Part shown: in pieces, positions 20,105 through 30,780 of the stretch | Position numbering within the stretch: the first letter of the stretch is position 1 | How the letters are laid out: the number at the start of each line of letters is the position of its first letter | Assembly: GCA_030220185.1 (NCBI GenBank) | Contig: JASPKZ010001233.1 | Location: 3,291,001-3,355,000 of the forward strand | From: Diploptera punctata | Taxonomy: Eukaryota; Arthropoda; Insecta; Blattodea; Blaberidae | DNA length: 64,000 nucleotides | Direction: 5' to 3' | Made by a program: the position numbers and the translations under genes | The notes under the pieces: generated by a model | What the model was told of the DNA's origin: nothing | Database searches by the model: none | Seen by the model: the letters and a program-made list of their open reading frames with translations, nothing else

Positions 20105-21720
20105 TAATTGTTTTTTTTTAAACTAGCTGTGTTTAGTTTACTTAGCACTGGATTGGATCTAATCAATTCATTACATAACGTGGGTCCTAAATATCTATTT
20201 TGTATAGATCTAGCAGTTGTATAAAGTTTTGGAACATGTAGCAAATAAGTAGTATTTTGTCTGCTGCTGTAAAAACTTAGATTGTGCTCTTTAAATTCGT
20301 TTTTATTTTTATGAAAATAAGTAAGCAATGTATGCTTGAATATTTGTTTAATATTTGGCACGTTGAATTCTTAATAAATTAAATTTGTAAGGTTTCTGCA
20401 AGCAGATTTTTATGATTCGTTTTTGTAGTAATGCTAAGGGAGAAAGGATAGAATTTGCGCTTCCACCCCAACCTAATATTCCGTATTGGATTATCGATTG
20501 AACCAGAGCTAAGTTAAGTTTGCAATACATTCATTGGTAAAAACGATCGAAGGATAATAGATTTGTATTTTACTTAGTTTGTTACACAGCAAGGAAACGT
20601 GTTTGTCATATCTTAAATATTTGTCTATTTTAATACCTAGGGTCCACCGCTGTGGTCTCGAGGTAGCATGCTGCGTCGTTACGCAGCGGGTCCGGGTTGG
20701 ATCCCCGGTCGGGGCGCTATTTCTGGGTGAGGTTTTTATCGGAGTTTTTCCTCACCTGTAAGACAAATGTCAGAAAAACTTTAAGGCCCAAACGGTCCCC
20801 GAAATCATATGGCCATCATCATCCTTACCATCATCATCCTCATCCTTCAGCGGCGTGGAAAGCAACGGGAAGCTACCACACCTACAATTAACTAGTAAAC
20901 CTGCAAGCATAGCATGAAAATGCTATGATTGCAGTGAAGAACCTGCCTTCGGGCAGAATTACTATGGATGGATAATACCTAGATATTTCACTTGTGTTGA
21001 TATTCTCAAGGATGGACGTGTGCAATATGCGCTATTACAATTGTGTATTGTAATATCGAGACTGGGGTTTGAATAAAATTCATATATACCGCGTGATGTT
21101 AAAGAAAAAGGAATTAATGTAGTTTTTGAGATATTCAAAGAAAATAAATTTGAGTCTAGCCATTCTTTAATTACATTGATTCCTTTATTAGCATTGTGCA
21201 TGGTTTCGGTCCATGTAGAGCCGGAAAATAAGACAACCGTGTCATCAGCATATGAATATATAGAACCAGAAAACGTTCTAAGTTAATTTTGAGTAAATCA
21301 TTAATATAAATTAGGAATAAACTTGGTCCTAAAACAGTCCTCTGAGGGACACCTATATTAATATTACATATACTACTGTAGTTATAGTCGATTTTTGTTG
21401 TTTGGGTTCCATTACTTAAATACGATTTAAATAGTTCTATAGCGGTTCCTTTAATGCCAATTTTATTTAATTTCTCCCACAGTATGCTGTGATTTACTGT
21501 ATCAAAGACTTTTTGGAGATCTAAGAAAATTCCTAGGCATTAATTTCCTGAGTCTAAATTATGAATTATATTTTAGGTCACAGTCACAATTGCATCCTCT
21601 GTACTTTTATTATGTCTCAAACCAAATTGACTTCTGTTTAACAAAAATTGTATCCTAGTTTCCATTATTTAGGAACTTTTTCACCATTCATAAATTTTGT
21701 AAATAATTTTCTCAGTCGTT
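20105..21720 (-). mobile_element. Jockey/CR1-type LINE RT fragment (minus strand)
   Basis: Read on the minus strand: FLLNRSQFGLRHNKSTEDAI, then GIFLDLQKVFDTVNHSILWEKL (motif A, D in FLDL), GVPQRTVLGPSLFLIYINDL (motif B), NISKTTLIPF, VKYLGI, then the thumb SIIQYGILGWGG and the C-terminal TARSIQNRYLGPTLCNELI. The 3' end is A-rich (20105). It contains a complete SINE-A (20641-20972). Several stops. The second Asp-bearing motif is damaged. Superfamily-level assignment only. Confidence 0.75.
20641..20972 (+). mobile_element. tRNA-derived SINE (family A), complete, 10-bp TSD
   Basis: The head has GTGGTCTCGAGGTAGC (A-box-like) and a B box diverged to GGTTGGATCCC. A body with GGGTGAGGTTTTTATCGG and a (CAT)n-rich spacer follows, then a 3' module with two hairpins: ATAGCAT-GAAA-ATGCTAT and CTGCC-TTCG-GGCAG. 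It ends GGATGGA. It is flanked by perfect TAATACCTAG copies (20631-20640, 20973-20982). It sits inside the Jockey-like LINE. Other copies: 31513-34246 (split), 49075-49786 (split), 32425-32490 (3' module only), 55857-55930 (partial). Confidence 0.93.
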
Positions 21721-22925
21721 CAAATAAATTGTCGGATCCATGTTTTAACAGATCCTGGACTACTAGCTCTTTTAATTTTTAATGATTGAATATTCATTTT
21801 AATATCCTCTGTGTCCTATTGTATATGTTTATCTTAATTTATTTCTGGAATATTTTGAACGTTATCTAATTTAAATACCCTGTTTTTTGTAGTAATATTT
21901 AAAAATAATTTTCCCATTCAGTCATAGATGTTGTTTGCACATTTGTTTGTCCACTTACTCTATTTATCAAATTTAAAAAAATCCAAGATTCAGTACTTCG
22001 TTTTCCTCCAATACATGTTTGAATTTTTAAAAACAATTTTGTTCCCAGCTCTGATTTTTAGCTTCCGTAATTTTCTTTCTAACTCTTGCTTGAGCTTCTT
22101 TAGATTGTATTTTGTCTTTCAGATCTTTGGTATTCAACCACATTAAATATTTTTCTTTCTTGTTTGCTATTTCATTTGCTAAGTCCTCATTCCAAAAATA
22201 TTTGAATTTATTTATTTTTCTATTTGCTTCTCCTAAAGCTTCTTTTGCCGCCTGATGAATACTCTTTTACTATATAGTTGTATTCTTCCTGAGCATTGTC
22301 AAACTTAGAGATTACTAACTGATCATCTAACATTTTCTTATACAGATATGATGTTCTCTCATTCTCCAAACTACCCAAGTTGTGTAAGAGTTGTTGACAA
22401 GTCAAGAAAACTTTCCTCTTCATTTTTAGTTTTATTTAGCCTGTCATTTTTACTTTGGAATGGAAATGTTATTTCTGCATTCAATAAATAATGATCACGT
22501 CCACATGATAATGCTCTGCACGCCCTTACATCCTGGTCTTTAAATTTTAATGTTTCCTAATTATTACAAAATCTTTTATCGATTGTAGATTAATTGTATC
22601 TTGGTGCCAAGTATACTTATGAAAATCTCTATGTTGATAAAATCCGTTTAGGATTTTAAGAGAATATTGGTCACAAAATCCTATCAATCTTCTACCATTG
22701 TAATTTTTCTCCAATTCTCCATATGATCCAACTACATCATTGTCTCTCTCTTTGCCGATTCTGCTGTTAAAATCGCCAGCAAATGTAATTTCTCATCCAT
22801 AATATAATTTAATGTACTATAAAACTTATCTTTTATTAAATAATTTTTGTGCTCACTAATTCCATATATTCCTAATATAGAGCATCTTATACAAAAGAAA
22901 AATGTATATTAATTTTAATTGTTTT

Positions 22926-23398
22926 CATTTATTGCTTCCCAGTTTGTGATATATCTCTTATATTTCTTCATTTATTGCTTCCCAGTTTGTGATATATCTC
23001 TTATATTTCTTCATTTATTGCTTCCCAGTTTGTGATATATCTCTTATATTTCTTCATTTATTGCTTCCCAGTTTGTGATATATCTCTTATATTTCTTCAT
23101 TTATTGCTTCCCAGTTTGTGATATATCTCTTATATTTCTTCATTTATTGCTTCCCAGTTTGTGATATATCTCTTATATTTCTTCATTTATTGCTTCCCAG
23201 TTTGTGATATATCTCTTATATTTCTTCATTTATTGCTTCCCAGTTTGTGATATATCTCTTATATTTCTTCATTTATTGCTTCCCAGTTTGTGATATATCT
23301 CTTATATTTCTTCATTTATTGCTTCCCAGTTTGTGATATATCTCTTATATTTCTTCATTTATTGCTTCCCAGTTTGTGATATATCTCTTATATTTCTT
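22926..23398. repeat. 43-bp minisatellite, 11 copies
   Basis: Unit starts at 22926, 22969 and so on to 23356, exactly 43 bp apart. Copies look identical by eye. Each begins CATTTATTGCTTCCCAGTTT. On the minus strand one frame of a unit reads KYKRYITNWEAINE, which fits the EN coding region of RTE-2. The array therefore arose by tandem amplification of a piece of LINE coding sequence. Since 43 is not a multiple of 3, it destroys the frame. Confidence 0.97.
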
Positions 23399-23515
23399 CT
23401 TGATAAGTAATGAAACCCCTCTTTAAACCTTTCACTCTTTTTAACGCCACTGTAAAAATGAACATATGATCCTAAAGTTTCTATTCCTTCTCCTTTCTTC
23501 TTTGAAACAAATAAG

Positions 23516-24230
23516 ATTTCTTATTAGGTGCAAGTCTAAATATGGGATCTTTTATCTTGTTCTATTTCGATAGTGAATTTCACCGATTTGTCTTGAAGAT
23601 TAAGCAATTTTAATGCATTTCAATGTATTTTTTATCTACCACAGAGAAAATATCATCCACATATCTATACCAACACTTAAAAATCCAAGGGAAGCATTGG
23701 TGATATGAGACTCAAGATAACCCATATATAAATAGGCCAAAAATGGAGAAAGTGGATTTCCCATTGCCAATCCAGAAATCTGTTTATAATCAAATTTACC
23801 ATTAAATATGAAAAAATTATTGTCAATACAATGTTTAGTTAGCATGGAATATTCTTCAATAACTTCTGTTTTTAATTCCAGTGAATTTAACAATCTTCTT
23901 TAAAAACGTGAGCATCTTATCAATAGGAATTCTAGGGAATAAGGAGATAACGTCAAATAAAACCAGTGTATCATTCGGAATCAATGCAATGTTATTTAAT
24001 TATTCTATCAATCTTATTGAATTTTCAATGCTCTTATTTTCAAATTGACGTAGCTCACTAAATCTTTTGGCTAGCCATTTTGATAAATTGTTGAATGGGG
24101 AGCCAATATTTTTGACAATGGTTCTCATTTTTTTGCCATCTTTGTGAACTTTTGGTAGAGCATATAATTTTGGTTTAGAATCTAAATTTATCTTGTTCTT
24201 CATCATTTTTCCCTACGATTTTTTAAAACA
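23516..24230 (-). mobile_element. PLE-D minus-strand copy, 5' piece with RT
   Basis: Minus-strand reading: KPKLYALPKVHKDGKKMRTIV (RT entry, PKVHK block; 24000-24206), SKWLAKRFSEL, then GLAMGNPLSPFLAYLYMG (motif B; 23636-23893) and, degraded, YVDDIF. This is the 5' half of the element whose 3' half is at 17255-18178. It starts back to back with the + strand copy at about 24231. Confidence 0.85.
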
Positions 24231-26596
24231 GTGAAGTTTAATAAAGATGACAAACAACAAAAAATTGCAGAAAAGAAAGTTTTAGAAGATAAAAAAAATA
24301 AATGTTATGCAACTTTAAACATATTAGATTTAGAAATTTACCATCTTTATTTAAAACTATCAAGAATTCTAGGAGACATTTAGTTAGAAATTTAATGAAT
24401 AATATTTTTTGGAAAATTAAACTTCATTATTGGAAAGAAGATAAAAAACAAAAGAAGAAATTTAGCCCTAATAACCTCATCCGGAAAAATGTTTCTCTAG
24501 AAAATTACCACACATATAATTGTAAAATAGAAAATAAAACTCAAGAATTAGGTACACAAGTAAACACTAATGTAGTTAATTTTTCGAAAGAGTTGTTAAC
24601 TAAGTAAGAAACAAAACTGCTTAATAATGGTTTAAAGACTAGTATTAATTTTTCAAATAATTTGGTAGATTATGTTGCAGATGTGGAAATAGCTATTTCG
24701 GACCTAAAAAATGAAGACAAAACTATAATCAGGAAAGAATGTGAAGAAGTTTTAGTAGACTTTAAGAGAAATTAATTAAAAAAATATATGAGAAACATTA
24801 AATTTTTGAAGAGTATCAAAAAAAAAATTTACAATTTCAAAGGCTGATAAAGGAAACAAAATTGTCATTTTGGATCAAGTTGATTATTTAGAAAGAATGA
24901 ACCACATTTTAGACTGCAATGAATATGAGGAAATAAAATCTAATCCTCTCCCAAAAACAATTAGGACTATGGAAAACACAATAAAGCACATAAAGCATAC
25001 AATCAAGAAAAAAGATAAATTTAGAAGAAAAGTTTCGAACCCTTGTAATCCAAAACTACATGGTCTACCAAATGTGTACAAAGATGGTAAAAAATGAGAA
25101 CTATTGTCAATAATATTGACTTCCCAAGCTACAATTTATCAAAATGGTTAGCCAGAAATTTAGTGAACTACCTCAAATAGGAAATAAGAGCATTGAAAAT
25201 TCAATAAGGTTGACAGAAGAATTAAATAACATTACATTGGTTCCGAATGATACACTGGTTTCATTTGATGTAATCTCATTATTCGCTAGTATTCCTATTG
25301 ATAAGATGCTAACATTTTTAAGAAGATGTTTAAATTCACTCGAATCAAAAGCAGAAGTTATGGAAGAATATTTAATGCTAACTAACTTTGTATTGACAAT
25401 AATATTTCACATTTAATGGTACATTTTATTATAAACAGATTTTTGGATTGGCAATGGGAAATTCACTTTCTCCATTTTTGGCCTATTTATTAATGGGTTA
25501 TTTTGAGTCTCATATCACCAATGCTTACCCTTGGATTTTTAAGTGTTGATATAGATATGTGGATGATATTTTCCTTGTAGTAGATTCAAAATACTTTGAA
25601 TATGCATTAAAATTCCATAATCTTCAAGACAAATTGGTGAAATTCACTATTGAAATAGAACAAGATAAGAAGATCGCATTTTTAGACTTGTACCAAATAA
25701 GAAATGAGCAGTTACAAAGAATTGAATTTATTATTTATAGTAAAGACACTCATACTGATAACTACATAAAATCTTCAGGTATTAATCATGTTTCACATAA
25801 TCATGCACTTTTCAGCAGTCTATTACACAGATTCCACTTAATGTAGAGGATTTTGAGAATGAAGATAATCGCTTTGTACACTTAGCTAACTTAAATGCTT
25901 TTGGTGAAGACATGATAAAGAAGAAATTAAAAAAAAAAAGTTACATGAATACACCACTCTGCAACTTAATTCCATGAAAGATGAAAAATTCAAGAAATTT
26001 ACTTACCATCCAGAAGTTCATAACAAATTTCAAAAGATTTTCAAAAAATTAATATAACATTGGCTCCAATTAACGAATTCAGCATCATCATTGGGTAATC
26101 TTTTGTTAACTAATAGAAATATTAACACCTCAGACAATAAAAAGGCTGGAATTTATCAAATTAATTGAAAAGATTACAATAAAGTATATACAGGAAAAAC
26201 AAAAAGGAATTTAGACACTCACAAAAAAATGAACACTTTAATAACATAAAAATAGGTGAATTTGAAAAATCAGGAATAGCAGCACATAGTTTATTAGAGA
26301 ACTGAAAAAGATGCAAAACTTTTGAAACATCTATCTAAATCTTTGGAATTAACAGTATGGGAAAAGATATACATAAAAAAAACATACTGGAACCACAAAC
26401 TTCAAGTTTCCAGACAACCAAATTTGATTACCAAGTTTTTCAAAAGTACACCAGATGGTAGTTTAGAAAATTACTGGCATAATGAAAAATTGACAGTCGT
26501 CAAAACAGCTGAAGATGAGAATGATATGTTTCCTGATACTGCAGTTCTGTGTTAAAAATATAGATGTATGAAGTAAGAAGAATTCACGATTCATTT

Positions 26597-26840
26597 TTTT
26601 AATACACAATTGATCTTCTTGGTGATACAATATTAAAATATATATACAGTCAATATGCCCATTTCACCAATAAATGTTTAAAATGGTCAACAAGTTTCTA
26701 CAGCCAAGCTGTCATTCTCAAGACCAGATATTGACTGTCAATATCTGGTCTTGAGAATGACAGCTTGGCTGTAGAAACTTGTTGACCATTTTAAACATTT
26801 ATTGGTGAAATGGGCATATTGACTGTATATATATTTTAAT
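26597..26840. mobile_element. Insertion with 12-bp flanking repeat, carrying a palindrome
   Basis: CACGATTCATTT occurs at 26584-26595 and again at 26841-26852. The uninterrupted form of this site is seen in the minus-strand PLE-D copy near 17262-17275. About 245 bp is therefore an insertion flanked by a 12-bp direct repeat. It consists of a 35-bp leader (26597-26631) followed by the 209-bp palindrome. No ORF. The class is unknown; long variable TSDs fit target-primed or PLE-type insertion. Confidence 0.7.
26632..26840. repeat. Perfect 209-bp palindrome
   Basis: Two 104-bp arms (26632-26735 and 26737-26840), inverse complements with no mismatch found by hand, separated by the single base T at 26736. 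The arms run from ATTAAAATATATATACAGTC inward to CAGATATTGAC. Confidence 0.97.
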
Positions 26841-26879
26841 CACGATTCATTTGATTCTTATTAAGAAAACCTCATAATG

Positions 26880-27480
26880 TAAAAATTCCCAAATTCAAGA
26901 ATATCACTTACCATTCATTGAAGCACCACAAGTTTAAAAAAAATAAAAGTTTAACATAAGATTGGCACTGAAGAATAAAATAGCCTCAATAGGATAATAC
27001 TAAAACTAACAAAAATGACAAAATTGAAGAAAATAAATTGGGAATTTACTAGATTAAATGCGGATATAGTGACAGATTTTATATAAGGAAAGCAAAAATA
27101 AATTAGTAAACTGATATGAAAGAACATCTTAGAAGTGTCAAAAAAGGTGAAGTAGAAAAATCAGCAGAAGCTGCTCAAGCTTGGTCTAAAAAACATCTAA
27201 TTGAAAGGAAGGCTTGTTCAAATAAACAAATAAAAATCCAAAAGAGTTCATAGTTTGGGAAGAAATTCACATTAAAAAAAACAAGAAAGAAAAACGAAAA
27301 TAATTAATTTTGAAGTCCCCAGGATATTTGATTTGGAGTTCATCAGACCAACAATAGATAGAGAAAAAAACAGTTCTGCTGGATAACAAAACATAGGCCG
27401 TGAAATTACTGAAGATGAAACCACCTAGGTTTTGAAACCGGTTTAATTAAAAGACTGGATATGAGGTGATAGTGATTTTT
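26880..27480 (+). mobile_element. PLE-B 3' portion (plus strand)
   Basis: The counterpart of 12370-13125 in opposite orientation. It holds a decayed C-terminal coding region (GEVEKSAEAAQAWSKKHLIERKA readable near 27145-27215) and the terminal tip with CTGAAGA (27409-27415), stem AAACC/GGTTT, GAAAC (27434-27438) and ACTGGATA. It ends about 20 bp before the acceptor of protease exon B. Confidence 0.75.
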
Positions 27481-27502
27481 CGTATAATAGGACAGAGTGC
27501 AG

Positions 27503-27777
27503 TGATTGTCAGTTCACTGTGAGGCTTGGTGAATTTGACTTGGCGAATGAAGATGAACCATGGTCAATGGAGGTATTTAATGTAGTGGAAGTACGTGAAC
27601 ATCCCCAATTCAATATGGAATTAATAACTATCAACGATTTGGCAATTATGATATTGGATCGTACACCTCGGAGATCTCGCTATGTGATGCCACTGTGTCT
27701 ACCGCCACCTTCTGCACGCTCTGACACGTTTGCAGGTCAGAAGGCTTTCATGGTGGGTTGGGGCATTACAGACTTCG
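27503..27777 (+). CDS. Serine protease exon B (catalytic Asp)
   Basis: Encodes DCQFTVRLGEFDLANE..., EVREHPQFNMELITINDLAIMILDRTPR, YVMPLCLPPP and QKAFMVGWGITDFG. VRLGE-D, NDLAIMIL with the catalytic Asp, the PLCLPP cysteine that pairs with the light-chain Cys, and the VGWG block are standard S1 landmarks. Acceptor TGCAG ends at 27502; donor GTAAGT at 27778. The T at 27503 completes the codon begun by exon A (AG+T, Ser). The last base G is completed by exon C (G+GT, Gly). Confidence 0.92.
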
Positions 27778-28129
27778 GTAAGTTTAATATACTGGATATG
27801 CTATGTTGATTTTTAATTTTATAACAATTCTCACAACGAAAAAATAGAATTGATTTTTTTTCAGGCAATCAGACAAGGAATGTAGGCTCCAAAGCTGTCA
27901 CAAGTTTTGCAATGAAGTGTTTTCAAGTTGGGCTTGTTACAAAATTCACTCTCAATGTTCTGTCAGCATCCAGATTAATCTTAGTTTTGCAACTGATTTA
28001 TTAAAATGTATCTGTGTGCCTGTATATTTATGCTGTTTGAGTGGACAGTTTAACTCTGCCAGAATAAGCAAACAAATTGTATATTTGAAGAATAGAATAT
28101 GTGAAATGGAATAACAATAAAGTTGTACT

Positions 28130-28740
28130 AAGAGCGGTGGCTGGAACAAGAATTGTGATGTAAATGTAAAGAAATTGGCTGGGCCACCGACTATGAAAAA
28201 ACTACCTGTTGTCGGTTAAATTTGTCCAGGAAGTTGTTGAGCAGGCGTATAAAATAAATAAATGTGTCTACGCTAAATATAATAAAATTAACTGAATAAA
28301 ATAGCAATATGCCTTCTTCTTCGTCGCGGTTTGCTTATTTACTAGCCTATTCCGGCTCCAAATTGCCTTCGATTGAATTTAATGTGCGAGTATAATTTTA
28401 TTTTAACGACGTAACTCCGCAGAAACTGCAGTGAATATGTGTTAACAAGACTGTTCTGAAACATCTGGACTTTCTCCCTCACAAATTTTGCTCTTCATAT
28501 GAATGTAAGAGTTTTTATTCTGTTCATGGTCAGTGCGTCCACCCGTCGTTATATCACTTTTCTCATTTATCATGATTACAGCCAGTGGCTACTCGTGCCT
28601 TTGAAGTTAGGTGAAGAGCTAGTAAGAAACATTATTTGCACACATGCTTACCTTAATAATTATTAAATTCATATATTTCTTGCATATCAAATTCATCCTT
28701 CGTTCCTCTAAGGCTGCCTGCCACCTTGTCGGTGATATCT
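28130..28740. other. Unassigned intronic sequence
   Basis: Mixed composition with no recognisable ORF or repeat ends. The relatively GC-balanced stretch 28310-28600 could be an old repeat or retrocopy. Confidence 0.35.
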
Positions 28741-29115
28741 TCATGGAATGAGTGTGCCAGTGTCAACTGCAGTAGAAGGTCTCTCTATTTCAAAAGTTGA
28801 ATCTATTGTTAAAAAGCAAGCATAGCCAACAAAACAGTTTCTGTAGAGTTTGAGAGGAGCACAATCAAGGAAGTTCCTTAAACCAAGACCGTTTGAAACT
28901 AAGATTATAGCTTTTACTTGAATATTTAACTTATTTATACCACATACTTGTAGAGATTCAGTAGGAAGGACACAATTTAAAACCTCCTTTTTATCTCCAT
29001 CTTTCCAATGTAGAAAAGTGTTTCCAATAAAACTCTCAATACATAAAAAAACGGATTCATGTTTAAACCACCACGACAAAAGTCGAATAGCGCGATATGA
29101 AAGAATTCCATACAC
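28741..29115 (-). CDS. Unidentified 124-codon ORF, possible retrocopy fragment
   Basis: Open for 124 codons on the minus strand, within a protease intron on the opposite strand. The composition is protein-like, with mixed hydrophobics and several Cys and Trp: LSWWFKHESVFLCIESF, TFLHWKDGDKKE, LRNFLDCAPLKLYRNCF. I do not recognise the family. A stop follows TLIP, and further weakly protein-like codons continue past it. No splice sites or start context support a real gene. It may be a piece of a processed pseudogene or chance. Confidence 0.3.
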   Translation of the reverse strand: MYGILSYRAIRLLSWWFKHESVFLCIESFIGNTFLHWKDGDKKEVLNCVLPTESLQVCGINKLNIQVKAIILVSNGLGLRNFLDCAPLKLYRNCFVGYACFLTIDSTFEIERPSTAVDTGTLIP

Positions 29116-29119
29116 AGAG

Positions 29120-29814
29120 CCACGATCCAGGTGACTATATTCTTCTCCCTACTTCACTAGTGGTATTCGCTTACATTATATATCAACGGGTGATGCCACG
29201 TTTTTCATAGTGACCAGTGAGGTAAACTCAACACCCAGAATGTAGGAGCAAAAATCCTTCACTTCAGCGCTGGGCGCAGGCCAGAATGAAACAACGTGCT
29301 GCAGGCGCCTCGTACAATAATGTAGAACAACTTTGAACAGCTGAATTCTTCCGTCGTCTTGCAGGGCAAAATATTCTCACTCTCGGTTTAGGTTTCTCCT
29401 TGTAAGAAATTTAGTAGAAGAGGTAAGATTGATAAACCTCAACCATAATGAAAGGAAGACCAAATACAACTGTACACAGTATTCCAGCAAAGTGAACACT
29501 GGCCAGGAAAAGGCATTCCCGCATGTGTTCAGCTCACACGCACTGTAAGTATTAGTAGTGTTTTGTGTTCAAAAAGTCCCAAGCCACAGAGAGTGATATA
29601 TAATATAGGTAACTGAAATATTTGAAAAAAAATGGATTATTCTTTTTTGTTTACATTTAAAACATTCTTACTGATTGAAAACATAAAGAAAATTTGTACA
29701 GTGTTCTAGATATAATTCTAACTGCATCATTCTTTATTATGTTCAATTTGATTGAAATTGTAATGAGTAACAACAAAAAGTTTTATAAAATGGCGAAAAA
29801 ATAAATAAATTTCA
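29120..29814. other. Unassigned intronic sequence
   Basis: No coding or repeat signature could be supported. Confidence 0.35.
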
Positions 29815-30780
29815 CAGATTCGTCTCGAAAATAATCAAATACCATTTTCGGAATTGAAAATAATTTGGAATGATCATCAACAAAATATTGAATTCAGTAT
29901 ACGCAGGAAGGATACCAATATGAATAATTACATTAAATCTTCAGTTTTTAATCATGTTGCTCATAAGCATGCAATATTCAACAATTTCATATACAGATTA
30001 AGGCACATCCCATAAAGTGAAGAAGATTTTAAAACAGAATACAATCACATTTTAAACATAGCTATGTTAAATGGTTTTGGGAAGAAGATAATAATAAATA
30101 AATTAAAGAGGTTCAAACAACAAAAATTAGCTTAAATAATACACCACCCTAGAACCTGATTCAAAAGTAAAGAAACAATTCAAGAAAATTAATTACCATC
30201 CTGGAATACACAGAAAATTAAAAAAAAAGATTAAATTCAATATTACATTAGCCCTGATTAACAAATTTAGTCTGGATAATCTATAATCTACTAATAACTA
30301 ATAAAAAAGTTAATGTTCCAGATAGTAAAAAATCAGGAATTTATTGAATTAGTTGCAATTGCTGCAAGGAAATGTATATAGGAAGAACTGAAAGAAATTT
30401 AGAAACTCGTACAAAATAACACTTTAGAAATATTAAAAATGGTGAAAATTAAAAGTTGGCAATTGCAGCTCATAGTTTACTAGATAATGACAAAATTTGA
30501 AGAGAAACTAAACTTTTAAAACATTTAGAGAAGCCGTTGGAATTAACAGTTTGGGAAAATAAATACATTCAGAAGAATAAATATGGAGACACGAATTTTG
30601 ATATTTCCGACGAGAATTATTTGTTCTCCGAGTTCATAAAATCGACACCAGTTGGAAGTTCAGAAGATGGTATTAACGATGAAATTTCGACAGTTGGACT
30701 TTGACTGAAGATGGAAGTAAAATCATACTTTTGAAACCGGTATCGTGAAAACACGCAACTTTATGAGGTGAGATTAAAAA
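29815..30780 (+). mobile_element. Penelope-like element 3' half (PLE-E)
   Basis: Frame-broken PLE C-terminus with a readable GIY-YIG nuclease remnant: GIYxIxCNCCKEMYIGRTERNLETR around 30335-30415, keeping the YIGRT core. Upstream blocks parallel 25640-26000 of PLE-D (the HTDNYIKSS.NHV type string at about 29905-29965). The tip at 30705-30780 has CTGAAGA, stem AAGTA/TACTT, GAAACCGGT, a CGTG-AAAA-CACG hairpin and TATGAGGTGAG. Confidence 0.8.

Larger units (their letters stand above)
18179..23515 (-). mobile_element. RTE-2 LINE (minus strand) with nested insertions
   Basis: A 5.3-kb insertion into PLE-D with a perfect 14-bp TSD. The 3' tail on the minus strand is (ATCT)n, seen here as AGATAGATAGATAGAT at 18179, like the + strand tail of 46825-47338. 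Moving 5' on the minus strand: C-terminal and RT (18522-19290), then after two foreign LINEs the linker (21730-22440) and the EN domain (22500-23515; GDFN and KYTWH can be read near 22770 and 22610). EN and RT contain stops. Inside are RTE-1 (19310-19945), a Jockey-like LINE (20105-21720), a SINE and the 43-bp minisatellite. It is 5'-truncated within EN. Confidence 0.85.
24231..26880 (+). mobile_element. PLE-D plus-strand copy
   Basis: The counterpart of 17255-24230, head-to-head with it. It has decayed coding: KLHGLPNVYKDGKK (24870-25097), SQKFSELPQIGNKSIENSIRL and VSFDVISLFASIPID (25144-25416, motif A), GLAMGNSLSPFLAYL (motif B, near 25450), YRYVDDIFLVVDS (catalytic YVDD, 25548-25590), QDKKIAFLDL, and a GIY-YIG remnant (GIYQIN..DYNKVYTGKTKRNLDTH, about 26148-26225). 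Stops and frameshifts separate the blocks. A palindrome-bearing insertion interrupts its 3' end at 26597-26840. Confidence 0.88.
8191..27502 (+). other. Protease intron A-B (19.3 kb)
   Basis: Inferred from the phase-matched donor at 8191 and acceptor AG at 27501-27502. A later AG at 27511-27512 would create a stop in the joined frame, so the earlier acceptor is chosen. The intron contains an RTE fragment, a CMC-like transposon, PLE pairs, the RTE-2/Jockey/SINE nest and a large palindrome, each listed separately. Confidence 0.75.

Noticed and set aside
22926..23398. Possible CRISPR-like array (regular repeats)
   Set aside because: There are no spacers; units are contiguous 43-mers derived from LINE coding sequence in a eukaryotic genome.
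27917..28114. 65-codon ORF with many Cys downstream of exon B
   Set aside because: It begins after a good GTAAGT donor and lacks protease motifs. It is intronic.
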